Shown: positions 13,217 to 24,382 of the stretch, piece after piece
Numbering within the stretch: the stretch's first letter is position 1
Layout: each line of letters begins with the position of its first letter
Assembly: GCA_004802725.1 (NCBI GenBank)
Contig: SGPM01000136.1
Location: 1 to 64,000 of the forward strand
Direction of reading: 5' to 3'
DNA from: Antrodiella citrinella
Lineage: Eukaryota; Basidiomycota; Agaricomycetes; Polyporales; Steccherinaceae
Length of the DNA stretch: 64,000 bases
Notes under the pieces: generated by a model
What the model was told of the DNA's origin: nothing
The model's database searches: none
The model's input: only the letters and a program-made list of their open reading frames with translations
Made by a program: the position numbers and the translations under genes

Positions 13217-14852
13217 ATGCCTGGTCTGGAGATAGTCAAGGACCGACACAAGGTATGTAGATCTTGCAACCATCGCTACAAAAGTAACATCTAAAAGTCA
13301 CTGATTACTGCAGCGGACGCAGATCACGTCGTCGGAAGAGACACACAACCATGTGGAAAAAATCGTCAAGAGCGCCACAAAAGACCAGTCAGAGCTTCTT
13401 ACGCTCCCTCACCAAGACGGTCAAGTGGCTCTAGATATCCTATGGAAGGTCAGAAAGCCCGAGACTGTTTACTGCTCATAGTTGAACATTTTGTTTTCTC
13501 CAGCAATGGCTCAAACCGAGTCGTTCATCAAATGACAAAAGGAGAGAGATTCGTGGTCGTATCATCTTACTGTCGAAGACATATGGCAGTGTACCTCGAG
13601 CATTGCTCTTGAGTGCAAGTGAAGTCCAAAAGCCGGAGCCAGACCCCAGATTCTCCGGCAATACGACGGACATTTTCTTTGCTCGTTTCGATAATCAGGA
13701 TGTCGCACTGAAGCGTTTGCGTGTGTTCTTGATGTTTTCGGGAACGCCCAAGTCTCAGGTGACGCAGGTGAGGTGTGTTGCCCCTTGCTCAGATAGTCGT
13801 GCTGATATGGTCTAGGAATTCTTTCGTGAAGCAATCATGTGGAGGACTTTGTCGCATTCGCACATAGTTCCACTGCTAGGTCTCGGAGACAATATCTTCA
13901 ACAACACGCCGTGCATGGTGCTACCTTGGATGGACAATGGGACTATCGTCCGCTATAGTGAACTGCTACGGGAGCGTGGTGAGATGTCTGAGGCTGTTCG
14001 ATCAATCCGTCTCAACGAATGGGTAGGAATGATTTCACTGGGCTTGTAGAGAGACGGCTGATATACGTTGCAGCTCTTTCAAATTGCGTCAGGGCTGGCA
14101 TATTTGCATAGCGAAGACATTGTCCATGGAGCGCTACGTGGTGTGAGTGGCGCGGCTACAATCATGGTCAATTAGCTTACTGATATTGTAATGTGTACGT
14201 TTCTCCTGTAGAGTAATATCCTCATCGACTCGAAAGGCAGTGCACTGCTCACCGACTTTGGCATGGCGCGGATCATCCAGCTCGTCGCAGAAACCTACGC
14301 TACGATGCCAACATCCACCATTCGATGGCAGTCACCTGAACTCCTGGATCCTGATGCTTTCCAGTTGGAATACAGCAGTCCAACCATTGCGAGTGATATG
14401 TATTCATTTGCGCTGACCTGTATAGAGGTAAGAGTTTCTCATTTTCGGCTTCACATATGCCTGATCGTCTCATTTTCCATTAGCTCGTGACGATGAAGCA
14501 ACCTTTCAGCGACCTTACCGACTACAAAGTCGTGGCTGCGGTCGTCAGGGGTAAACGGCCTGAGAGACCCAAATTTGACGACGGAGGCGAGATATTAGAG
14601 GATTTGTGGACGGTGATCAGCGACTGTTGGGAGCAGAATCCATCTCGGAGACCGACTGCAGGCGACGTGGTCAACCGTATAGGAGTCATTGTCAAAGACA
14701 AGAAGCCATCGCATGGAAAGCGGCGCCAACCGCAGCAACCAACGCAAGCTTCGAATACGTCTTCCCTCGAGTCTTGGTATTTCTGGCGCTGGCGCTGGAA
14801 GACTCATGCTCCCCCGCCAGGAAGAGAAAGTGAAAGGTCGATCCGTACATGA
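13217..14852 (+). CDS. TKL-1, TKL-like protein kinase with a lost catalytic Asp (HGA), probable pseudokinase
   Basis: The model runs from the ATG at 13217 through about eight exons. The N-terminal module ends in DGQVALDILWK just before an intron. The kinase domain has VALKRLRV (ATP-binding Lys present), EFFREAIMWRTLSHSHIVPLLGL, and a hinge-like MVLPWMDNGTI. The catalytic loop is IVHGALRG, followed by SNILIDSKG and LLTDFGMA, and a C-lobe ending in CWEQNPSRRPTA. The catalytic loop Asp is replaced by Ala (GCG, 14131-14133), so normal phosphotransfer is unlikely although the frame is open throughout. The tail after the kinase domain is basic and aromatic, with WYFWRWRWK near the end. An intron falls directly after the HGALRG codons, as in the sibling genes. 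It is most similar to TKL-5, sharing FLMFSGT/YLMFSGT after the VAxK region. Confidence 0.82.
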
Positions 14853-15144
14853 CGCCGTTGCCGTGTTCAGCTTTCTGTCTGAACGCCGAACCGAGTCGTC
14901 TGTATTCCTATCCGCCCGTCTCTCTCCCCTTTTGTATCTGTTTCTCATCATTTTACTGGATATGTTTTCCCGTACCTATTAACATTGTATCTGTAGTTTG
15001 AATTATATTTGGGATTTTTCCGATTGCAAGAGGTGTCGGAGTCATGAACCCTCGACTCGATTTCCTCGATTCTTCGCACGAGAACATGGAACATGGAACA
15101 TGGAGTATTTACATTCATAAGCTGTACGGATGCTGTATGACAGC

Positions 15145-16701
15145 CTAACGGCTCAGGATTCGAGGAATCTTGCTCCAAGATCCCATCGAACGCGGCGTAC
15201 CCGGTATCTCCGTCGCAGTTGTGCCTGTTAAGGCATTCGGGAGACTAATCGACCACTTTCCCGAAACTATCATCTCGAGATCTTTTGCGACTTTCTTCGC
15301 AGATGGTCTATCCGAGACATTCTGTGCCCAACACCGACGAGTAAGCTTCCACATGGAGTCAGACATAGGTTGCTCGTCCGGTGTTGAAGGCCGCGGAGGA
15401 CGTTTCCCGTCCAAAACGTCCTTCGCAACCTTAAAGTATGCTGCGCCTGAAAAGGGTGCCTGCTGTCCATAAAGCTGAGACGAATTAGTCTGGAACAAAC
15501 AATCTTACAAGCATCGTGAGGAGTATTCTTACCTCTACGCAGACGCACCCGAACGAGTATATGTCCGTGGCTGTTGTTGCCATTGGTGTGACGTTATCCA
15601 TTCCAAACTGTTGTGGATCGTGAAGCTCAGGAGCTTGATACTGATAAGTTGCAGCGCTGTACTTAGATGAGTAGTAGTACTCCGCCACTTTCGTCGCGAT
15701 CGTATTCAGCGAAAAATCAGTGAGGCGAGCATTGTCACTATCATCGATGAGGATGTTTCCCTAGGAGGCTCGCGTATGAGTTCAACAAGAGATTAGAGAC
15801 ATGCACAAAGACCTACACCGTGCAGATCACCATGAACAAGGCCTTCGTTATGAAGATAGGCGAGCCCAAGGATTGTCTGGTATAGCTGCATACGTCCAGT
15901 TTGTTATTACAGGTCAGAGTACTGTGAAATGTGAGTGCTCACCCATTTATTGATCGACGTGACAAACTGCTTCCCTGACAGTTTACCGTCTTGTCGAAGA
16001 AGTCCAACGTATTGTCTTATGGTCCCCTTCTCCATCCAGGGTATGACCATACACGCAGCGAACCCAAACGCATCGTTCGACACACCGAGGAAAGGTAGGA
16101 CATATTCGTGATTAAGCTTCCGCCACATCAACGATTCATGGTAGAATTGCTAAGAGAAACAACTATTCAGCCGCAGAAAGAACGCGCATGTCTCGTGGAT
16201 GCGACATACCCTGAGAACTCGCAATTCATGTGCTTGACGACCTTTCATATCGACTCGAAGCCGTTTTAAGGCTACACGACCATGTCCATCGCACTGTCCC
16301 ACGTAGACGTCTGTGAACGCCCCAGCACCACGACTGGCGCGTTCGTGACAGCGAACTCCAGGCAGGAAAAAGGCCTGCGGTATGATATCATACTTCTCAG
16401 CCAACGCCGAGGCGAGACTTCGTAGTGCTCTTGTCGGCAATGGTCTATGCGAATTTATTCCTTTCACTTCATCTTCGGAGGGACCCAGAAGCTAGAGCGA
16501 GTCGTTCAATCATCCGACTATTTGAACCGCTTCCATAGTCATACGTACATCCCAAAGGACATCCAAAGCAGAGATTGCTATCTCCTCTTGATCGAAACGT
16601 GAGATATCTGGCACGGCCATGGGATCCTTAGATATCGCCGAATCGATCAGAGCCAGGATATTAACATTGGCCTGAGACGGTGGCTGACTACCACTCTGCA
16701 T
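15145..16701 (-). CDS. TKL-2, TKL-like protein kinase with DFS in place of DFG
   Basis: The start is the ATG complementary to 16699-16701 (MQSGSQPPSQ). An intron acceptor lies just upstream, so a further short 5' exon is possible. The N-terminal module ends in IAISALDVLWDV. The kinase domain shows GAGAFTDVYVGQ (glycine loop), VALKRLRVD, FYHESLMWRKLNHEYVLPFLGVS, VIPWMEKGTIRQY and LVHGDLHG, then NILIDD and RLTDFSLN. The C-lobe contains RCWAQNVSDRPSA. The metal-binding Asp is kept but the Gly of DFG is Ser (codon complement 15710-15712), which may affect activity. The C-terminus is RILSR. It is convergent with TKL-1, with 292 bp between the two stop codons. Confidence 0.82.
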
Positions 16702-17234
16702 GAGCTCTATATTCTAGTTGGTGACGAACGGTCAGGTGGAGTCAAGCAGCCTTCGACACTTTCAAACGATCTCACCTCGCTTTCAGCCATATAGTAGAAT
16801 CGCCAGCAGTTTCGCGGATCCTTGGCGGAGGCGGACAGTAATGGTCAGAGTTGGGACAGAGTTATGCAGATGCCAGAGACGCTCCGAAAACTCTCAGGCA
16901 CAACGTTCAATAGCAGAGAGATAGGATCAGATGACCTCGATATATGAATGGAATGACAGAGGACTGGGAAACGCTGGAAGACTGGAACCAGCGGGAAGGT
17001 TCTGATTCGGCTTCAAAGCGGGTGCCAGCACTAAGAACTTTTGGGTTTACATCGGCACTAATAACATATTTTCGTCAACTTGATGAGTCAGGATACAGGC
17101 ATACAGAGACAGAACTAAACGCACGAGCATATCTGCGGAAAGGTTGGGCGAACATGGGCATCATAACTACAGGTGAACGGGCGATGCAAGAAGCGAGGAC
17201 AAACCTCAAAAGCTGATAGACGAAGAAACATAGG
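16702..17234. other. Intergenic region upstream of TKL-2
   Basis: This 533-bp gap lies between the TKL-3 stop and the TKL-2 start, both on the minus strand. It should hold the TKL-2 promoter and possibly a short 5' exon, because the bases just ahead of the called ATG look like an intron acceptor (minus-strand CTAG near 16714). No other feature is supported. Confidence 0.35.
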
Positions 17235-18911
17235 TTAAGCAATAATACAGCACGACCTGTCTTCACTGGCAGTTCTGGGACGACCAGAAGCGATCGGGCC
17301 TTTTTGGAGTTCCTCAACTTGGGCCGTCGAAACGGGAGCGGGCACGCTGCGAAGGAACTCTGGCTCCTTGCCAGCCACGATAGCAGCCATACTATCTGAG
17401 AGACTACTAGAGGAAGGTCGCTTCGAGGTTTCACGATCCCAACACCGGTTGACAAGTTGCCACATGGTATCGGGCATCTGCTTTCCGTCCGGTGTCGACG
17501 GCCTGTCTGGTCTTTTGCCATACACAACTTTCTTGGCGAATCCGTACGTGGACACGAAATTAGCGTTATCCGAGTATGGTGTCCTATCAGTGTAAATCTG
17601 CGCATAATAATGAGACATGCATACGACGATGCGTAGAGATAGGTATTACCTCGATACAAACACAAGCAAAGGCATAGACGTCGGACTCGGCAGTAGGCTG
17701 AGTCTTGTCAGGATCGAAGCCACACTCTTCCGGGTCGATGAGTTCGGGAGCTCGATACTGCCAGGCTCCACCATCGCTGGAAAAGCCGTAGTTCCCGTGA
17801 TTTGCTTGAGAAAGAAGACTGATCCCGAAATCCGTGAGGAGGACATTGCTGGCCTCGTCTACCATGATATTTCCCTAAAACATTATGTGAGTTCAGGTGG
17901 GAGAACATGGTGCAGAAAGAACACTAACGCCGTGCAGATCGCCATGTACAACATGTGCCTCGTGTAGATACGCTAATCCAAGAGCAGCTTGATGGAACTT
18001 GGGGGGTATTTTCAATTAATGGATCATCGTCATGAAGGTCCCAAACATACCCATTTATGCACTTGCGTTAAAAATTCCATATCTAACAATTGACCACTGT
18101 TTCGAAGACGGTTGATATGCTCTCGTATATTCCCGTTTTCGACCCACGGCAAGACCATGCAGATGCTCTCGCCGATCTCCGGGAAAGCGTCATTGGACAC
18201 ACCCAGAAACGACAGAATGTGCGTGTGCTGCAGGTCCATCCAAACAAACGATTCACGACAGAAGGCGCTCATGTTATTCTGAATGGGTACGCCATATGTG
18301 AGTCCTAGCAAGGTCGGCAAGGTCAACTGTGGCGCACCTGCTGTTTCTCCTTGTCGGATTTGAGCTGACCGTCTCTGACACGATTGCGAAGTAGCTTGAG
18401 AGCCACGTATTGGTCTCCGTACTGCCCTTTGTAAACGTCGGCAAATGAGCCTTGGCTGACAGCCTCATTTTGGAGAGTCTTTACGCCGACTAGGTAGAAC
18501 TTTGAGGGTAGTATATTGTATTTAACAGCCAGCTTGAGGCCAAGTCTGCGCAGTGCGCTTGGTGGGACAGAGCGGTCTAGCTTGGAACGAATTGTTTCGG
18601 CAAGCTTGGATTTCGAAATGAGCAACGTCTGGTCACCGACACATGATTAGTAGATTTCGAGAAGCACAAGACTCAAGTCGCTCACGCACAGTCCATATTA
18701 CGTCCAATGCATCCTGTACCTCTGCTTCAGGAATGAAATGAATATTTGTTGGCGAGTCTGGATTTTCGGCGATAGCTAGATTGATATGCTTGAAAATCTG
18801 GGCTGTTTTTGCGCCTTCCAGGTGCTGCTCTGCATGGTTGTTCTGTGAAACCAGACCAGTTCGAGACTGAGCTAGTTGCGCTGAAGTTTGCTGACTAACC
18901 TGTCCAGCCAT
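17235..18911 (-). CDS. TKL-3, TKL-like protein kinase with C-terminal CaaX box (CIIA)
   Basis: The ATG is complementary to 18909-18911 (MAGQVSQQTSAQ). A Gln-rich N-terminus leads into the shared module, ending VQDALDVIWTV. The kinase domain has QGSFADVYKGQYG, VALKLLRN, FVWMDLQHTHILSFLGVS, VVHGDLHG, NILL-type and LLTDFGIS elements. The activation segment is followed by YRAPELIDPEE and the C-lobe by RCWDRETSKRPSS. The VAxK Lys, HGD and DFG are all present, so it is predicted to be active. A roughly 60-residue tail ends in SCCIIA and TAA (17235-17252). C-I-I-A fits the CaaX prenylation consensus, with Ala favouring farnesyl transfer, and the adjacent Cys could be palmitoylated. This predicts membrane attachment. 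Confidence 0.85.
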
Positions 18912-19529
18912 CGCTCAGTCTCCCAGGAAACCTGTTCCCCTCGAATCGAGCGCAGTCTTTCTCTGCAACTGAGGTGTTGCGGTTTCTTCTGCGCAATGTT
19001 GCGGCAAAGTAGATCTAGGTAACGCAGGAAAGATATGGATCCGGCAGAGAGTCCTTGAGGTATGCTACAGCGTGAGAACGAGAACTGGGAACTCACCTCA
19101 TAGACTCCCATTCACGCATCAAGTGTCTTCGTGTTCCATTTCACTGTCTCGCGACTTTTCACGTTCCTGACAATACAGTAGTGCGTGCACGATCATGCTG
19201 CCACATGCTGGGTACAGTATAAGTACTAGTACTTGAACTTTGGTGATGGAGATAGATGTCAATATCGAATATTACTTATTCGATCTCATTTGATATAGCA
19301 CTTGTCATCCCATTTCAAATTATGTTGTCCGAACTATAATTTAGCTGCTCGTTCGCAGTCCACAGTCTACGCACGCATGAAAGTCAGTTGATGCCTACGA
19401 TTATACGATGAAGACATGCATCGTAAGTGATAAATACAAAGCTCAAAGGAACAAACTCGAACAGCGAGAGCATAGAAATTGAAGCATCCGAGTCCGATTG
19501 TCGTATCCAAGTCCGCATGAGTAAATGCT
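18912..19529. other. Intergenic region between TKL-3 and TKL-4
   Basis: This 618-bp gap lies between two minus-strand kinase genes and should contain the TKL-3 promoter and the TKL-4 3' flank. It is AT-rich around 19200-19340. No gene is seen. Confidence 0.35.
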
Positions 19530-21495
19530 TTAGGCAATAATGCACGAGCAGCCGCTCTTGTGAACACCTGTATCCTCCTCAACAGGCGTCTTATCTGGCA
19601 GCTTCCCCGACGAAGCGACCAAATTTTTGGCAACGGGAGCGGCCTTGGTAGGAGGTTTGACGTGGTCGGGCTCCGTCGATTTTACAGGGGTCAGAGAAGA
19701 AGCTTGCTCTGCCTTGTTGGTTTCTTTCTGGGTATCGACCTTCACAGCTGTACCATGACCATTGGTGGCGCGTGTGTTCGAAGGCAGTGGAGAAGGTTGG
19801 TCGACTGCAAGCTCCACTGTCTGCGGAGCGGGAAGAGCAGTAGTCGGTGCCACGACCGTCTGCACCGATGGAGGAGTCAATGGCTCGACATGAGCTACCT
19901 CCGCTGCACCGACAATTGGGTGTAATGCCAGCTCCGGTTTCGTCGTAGACGCTTGCGGGACTGTGTCTTCGATACCAGGAAGACTGACGTCGTTGGCTCG
20001 CTCAGACCCTATGATAGCCCTCAGCTTCTCCTCCACGAATTGCGCAGAAGGCCTGTCTTCCGGCTGTTGTGACCAACAGTGTTCAATGAGGCTCCACAAA
20101 CGATCGGAAACCACGACACCGTCTTTGGTGACGGGCCTGGGAGGACGTAATCCATTGACAACATCCTTACTAACTGCGAAGTTGGATGCACCTTCGAACG
20201 GTAGATGTTCCGTGTAAAGCTAGGGGACTTGTTAAATCAAAAACGGAGAGCCATAAACGTCAAGATGTACCTCGATGCACACGCATGCAAACGCAAAGAT
20301 ATCGCTCTCCACCGTTGGCCTGCTATCATCACGATCGAACTCCTCAGGATCGTGGAGCTCAGGCGCGCGATATTGAAATGCGCCGCCTCCGTGCTTGGAT
20401 GCGTATTTATGAGGACTCGCATCTGCGTATAATCCCATACCGAAATCGGTAAGTCTGACACTGCCCCTGTTGTCGATGAGTATATTTCCCTGTGTCCAGA
20501 TGAGCGATGGAGCAGAAGTTGAGTATAAGAAGGAAAGCAACATACACCGTGTAAGTCACCGTGAACGATGTCTTCCCCTAGAAGGTAGATGAGTCCAAGA
20601 GTGATTTGATGCAACTGAAAGATGCTGTTAGTCAGATAAATGACGTCGCACTGCGTGCGGGAAGGCGTACCCATTGATTGATTGACTGAACCAGTTCCTG
20701 CCCACCAATATGATGAGTTTCGCGAAGTACATTTACATAGTGTCGTATATTCCCGTTGTGCATCCAGGGTAGAACCATGCATATTGATAACGAGAATGCG
20801 TCATCGGATACGCCATAGAACGGAAGTACGTGCTCATGGTCCAAGTGCATCCACAATAGAGATTCGCGACAGAATTGCTGCAAGACAACCTCAACGGTGA
20901 AAGACAGCTCATGACGTTGAACTGATAAACATACCTTATGCAATGCCTCATCAGCTTGTGATGAATTCGTTTGAACACGAAGCCGCTTCAGAGCCACACC
21001 TTCGCCCTTCCACTCCCCGATAAAAACGTCAGCAAAACCACCTGCACCACGACTCTCCTTCTCCGAGCATGTGACGCCTTTGAGGTAAAACGCATGAGGG
21101 AGTTTGTTGTGGTGCACAGTCAATTTCATAGTCAAGCGCCGCAACGCCTTGGGTAGCAATATCCGATTGTTTTTCACACCTTTCGCCGGACCATTTTTAG
21201 GATCCATCAGCTATTGCAATGTCAGAATACGTGAAAGCGATGCGAGATTGTCAGTGACAAGGTGTACTTACGTCCCAAAGCACGTCCAACGCGTCTTGCG
21301 AGGACTCATTGGGAATTCGTTCGGCTACAGTTGAGTCGTTTTGATTCAAAGGGATCGCATCGTCGATACAGGTGAGGATCTCCTTTTTGCTAACTTCACT
21401 GAGTGTGATCATCTAGGTACACCGCAATCAGGAGAAGTCTTATGCGGTTGCAGACTGCTGACACGTACGTCGGCAGAATCAGCTATTCTGGCCAT
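19530..21495 (-). CDS. TKL-4, TKL-like protein kinase with long Pro/Thr-rich tail and C-terminal CaaX box (CIIA)
   Basis: A short first exon (MARIADSAD, ATG complementary to 21493-21495) is joined in frame to the shared N-terminal module, which ends SSQDALDVLWD. The kinase domain has RGAGGFADVFIGEWKG, VALKRLRVQ, FCRESLLWMHLDHEHVLPFYGVS, VLPWMHNGNIRHY, IVHGDLHG, NILIDN and RLTDFGMG. The C-lobe contains HCWSQQPEDRPSA. All catalytic residues are present. After the kinase domain comes a roughly 130-residue low-complexity tail rich in Pro, Thr, Val and Ala, then GCSCIIA and TAA (19530-19547). The CIIA box, with a second Cys two residues upstream of the CaaX cysteine, suggests prenylation and palmitoylation as in Ras proteins. 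The tail may act as a flexible tether between membrane and kinase domain. The kinase core is closest to TKL-2 and TKL-3. Confidence 0.86.
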
Positions 21496-22538
21496 GGGAT
21501 CATAAGCTGAGCTCGCCACTTGGAAAGGATTGGCCCACTATAGATTGAACGTTAGGCAAAGATTTTTCTCTCTAGAGGGTAATTGGATATGAGGGGGATG
21601 GATGAACCTGTGTAAGAAGTATGGTCATCCTTGCGGTCACTGACAGGACACCGGAAAGTTCACTTACACGTCTTCAGCACAGCATTGAGTACTGAGTCTC
21701 CGAGTTCACAGACGACGGAGTCGAAAACGATGTTGTTTCAACGGTTCGAGGATGGTGCTTGTTGTCCTGTACGCTCTCCTTCCCGTACGCACATGCGAAA
21801 CCAGTACGCGGAACATTCTTGTCTTGACGTCGAGCGTTTGAGGAAGAGAGTTAGTTATTAGTTATTGACTAAATATGTTTACATGCCGTATTACATAATA
21901 TTAGTCTCAGGCCTGATGCTGTGAGCCTAAGTCATGAATGCTTGTACCACGATGTGTTCCGAGTTCATAATCATGCATTCACCCGCAGGTGTTTCAACGT
22001 CTGTCAAGAGAGCTGCTTAGGCGAGACATTAATAAGTAAATCAGGAGCTCCCACTGAGGCTGACAACAGTGACAGAGTGAACTTGTGTCTTATTCTTAGT
22101 GGAGCATCTTATCTTTGAGTCTTTAGTATAGGACAGTGCAATATGTAACTTAATTCTAGTCCGTCTCGACCCCCAAGCGAATGACCTGGACGGGACGAGT
22201 GAGGACCAGTACTAGTGTCAGAGCGGAGGCTCAGAGTCAGAGCACCTGAAAAACGGTCGTCAAATAGGCGCGCCTAAACACATGGCTTGCGGTCGCACGG
22301 GTCAGTGCTCGTCACTCTATGGTTGAACTCGCTACCGCACCACCAATACTCCATAACAAACTTGAGCTATATAAGACCGTTGGAAATCGACGCCACAGAA
22401 CACTTTCTCGCTTACAATTCTATCATAGCACTAAAGTACGTTTATCCCCGTCGACGTCCGTGTCATTTGGTTGAGAGGCATTGACGCGGTCTTTCACAGC
22501 ATCGAAACACAAGACGAAAAGGCAGTTTGTATTGATAC
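21496..22538. other. Divergent intergenic region between TKL-4 and TKL-5
   Basis: About 1 kb separates the two divergent kinase starts, so both promoters should lie here. I see no coding feature with family resemblance. It contains short open frames only. No strong repeat or transposon terminus was recognised. Confidence 0.4.
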
Positions 22539-24135
22539 ATGACACAGGTTGCAATATCCACAGTGAGTAGCTCGGAGGTTCAGAGACAGCGTTACTCATC
22601 ACTCGCCACTTTCTAGCCCCCGGACCTAGTGCGAAGCCCATCTCCTGGTTCACGGTCTGCGCATGCGAAGCAGATAGGGACCTATGTCCAGTTTGCAGTT
22701 GACTCAAATAATCAATCTGGAATTCTCTCTCTTGATGGAGAGGATGCTTCAATCGCATCCGATGCGCTGCTAACAGTGAGCTCATATCCTAGGAAAGCTT
22801 TGGCCTCTCACTCATTCATTGTTCTGCTTATTGTTCTACAGCTCCTAGAGAAGACCTCCCGCCTCGAGAAGGATCAGCTTCGCAAACTTGCTGTTCAAAT
22901 TCTCGCTGTCCACGACCGACTACCTGCGTCTCTCTTGCTCAAGGGCGTGCAACGCATCGGCACAGACGCCGCGTTCTCAGGCCAATACTCCGATGTCTTT
23001 CGCGGGAAGTACGGGGAGAAAGACGTCGCGCTGAGACGTCTCCGCGCGTACCTCATGTTCTCGGGAACATCGAAAGCACACTTGAAACAGGTTCGTACGA
23101 ATCCCTCTACGGTCGTATACGTTTCTAACAGCACTGCAATGTTTCAGGAATTCTACAGTGAGGCATTGGTCTACAAGACTTTGTCGCATCCCCACATCCT
23201 ACCACTTCTCGGTATATCCGAGGACGTCTTTGAGTATACGCCATGTACGGTTCTTCCTTGGATGGAGAATGGGCATATTGTCCGTCACATACAAACATTG
23301 AAGGAGCGAGGTGATCTGAGTGGCAATGCGTATAGCATTCGTGTCGGTGAATGGGTACGCATTTCACCTGCCCGATGGATCATACGAGTACTGACTCTTG
23401 CTCTATCAGCTACGACAAGTCGCGTCAGGATTAGCGTACCTCCATAGTGAGGGTTTCGTCCATGGAGATTTGCGTGGAGTCAGTATATTCAGAGCTATTC
23501 TGTTTGAGATCTCTCTGATCGGATACCACAGACGAACATCCTCATCGACTCAGAAGAGAACGCGCAGCTGACGGACTTTGGCATGTCGCGGATCACAGAA
23601 ACAGTTCAGGAAACCTATGCCTCCATGCCAGACGGCACTGTTCGGTGGCAAGCACCTGAAGTCGTCGATCCTGACTTGTTTGACTTATCCACAAAGGGAC
23701 CAACATACGCAAGCGACGTGTATTCGTTTGGCTGCATCTGCATCGAGGTACTGTGCTTGATTATCGTGTGCGTATCTCGTGCTCACACACCCACAGCTTT
23801 ACACACTGAAACCGCCCTTTGGGAGCATGAGCGACTACCAGGTGGCTACACGCATCGTGAAGGGCGTGCGGCCTCCCAGGCCCTCACTCCCTGATACCGG
23901 CCCAATGTCGGATGATTTGTGGGCCCTCGTGATACAGTGCTGGGCAACGAACCCCTCAGAAAGGCCAACATCCAAAGACGTACTAGAACAGATGTCCGTG
24001 CTTGTATCGGGAACCAACCCAACGCCTCCCACGCATGCGAAGGACCCCAGACCCTCTTGGCAAACTCCGTCCTTCAGCATCATGCAGATTCCTGTGAATA
24101 TATGGCGTGGGTTTCGCAGTTGTTTTCCATTCTAG
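22539..24135 (+). CDS. TKL-5, TKL-like kinase with VAIK lysine replaced by Arg, probable pseudokinase
   Basis: The ATG at 22539 gives a short exon (MTQVAIST) spliced in frame to the next. The N-terminal module is divergent: the W of the usual LDxLWxV motif is missing (ASIASDALLT). The kinase domain has SGQYSDVFRGKYG, EFYSEALVYKTLSHPHILPLLGIS, VLPWMENGHIVRH, FVHGDLRG, TNILIDSEE, QLTDFGMS and a C-lobe with QCWATNPSERPTS. The ATP-anchoring Lys of the VALK motif is Arg (AGA, 23034-23036), a change that usually abolishes or strongly lowers activity, while HGD and DFG are intact. The tail ends IWRGFRSCFPF, aromatic and basic. TKL-1 is its closest relative here. It is convergent with TKL-6, with 247 bp between stops. 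Confidence 0.83.
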
Positions 24136-24382
24136 ATGTTCTCGTCTGTTTCTGAGTTCGTTCTCTATCCTCCTCTCCTTCTATACTTGGGACCCATTTG
24201 CTAGTATCTTATCTATTAGGTGTCTCGCTATCGCTACGAATCGCTGTTTTATGTCGCCACGATTTTCAATATTACTGTACCATTATCATCGCTGTAATAT
24301 TTCCTCTGTATCAATTCCGAGGCTTCTAATGTCGTCGCAGACTCGCATGTTCAGTAGGTATGCCCCGACGAATATACAGAAT

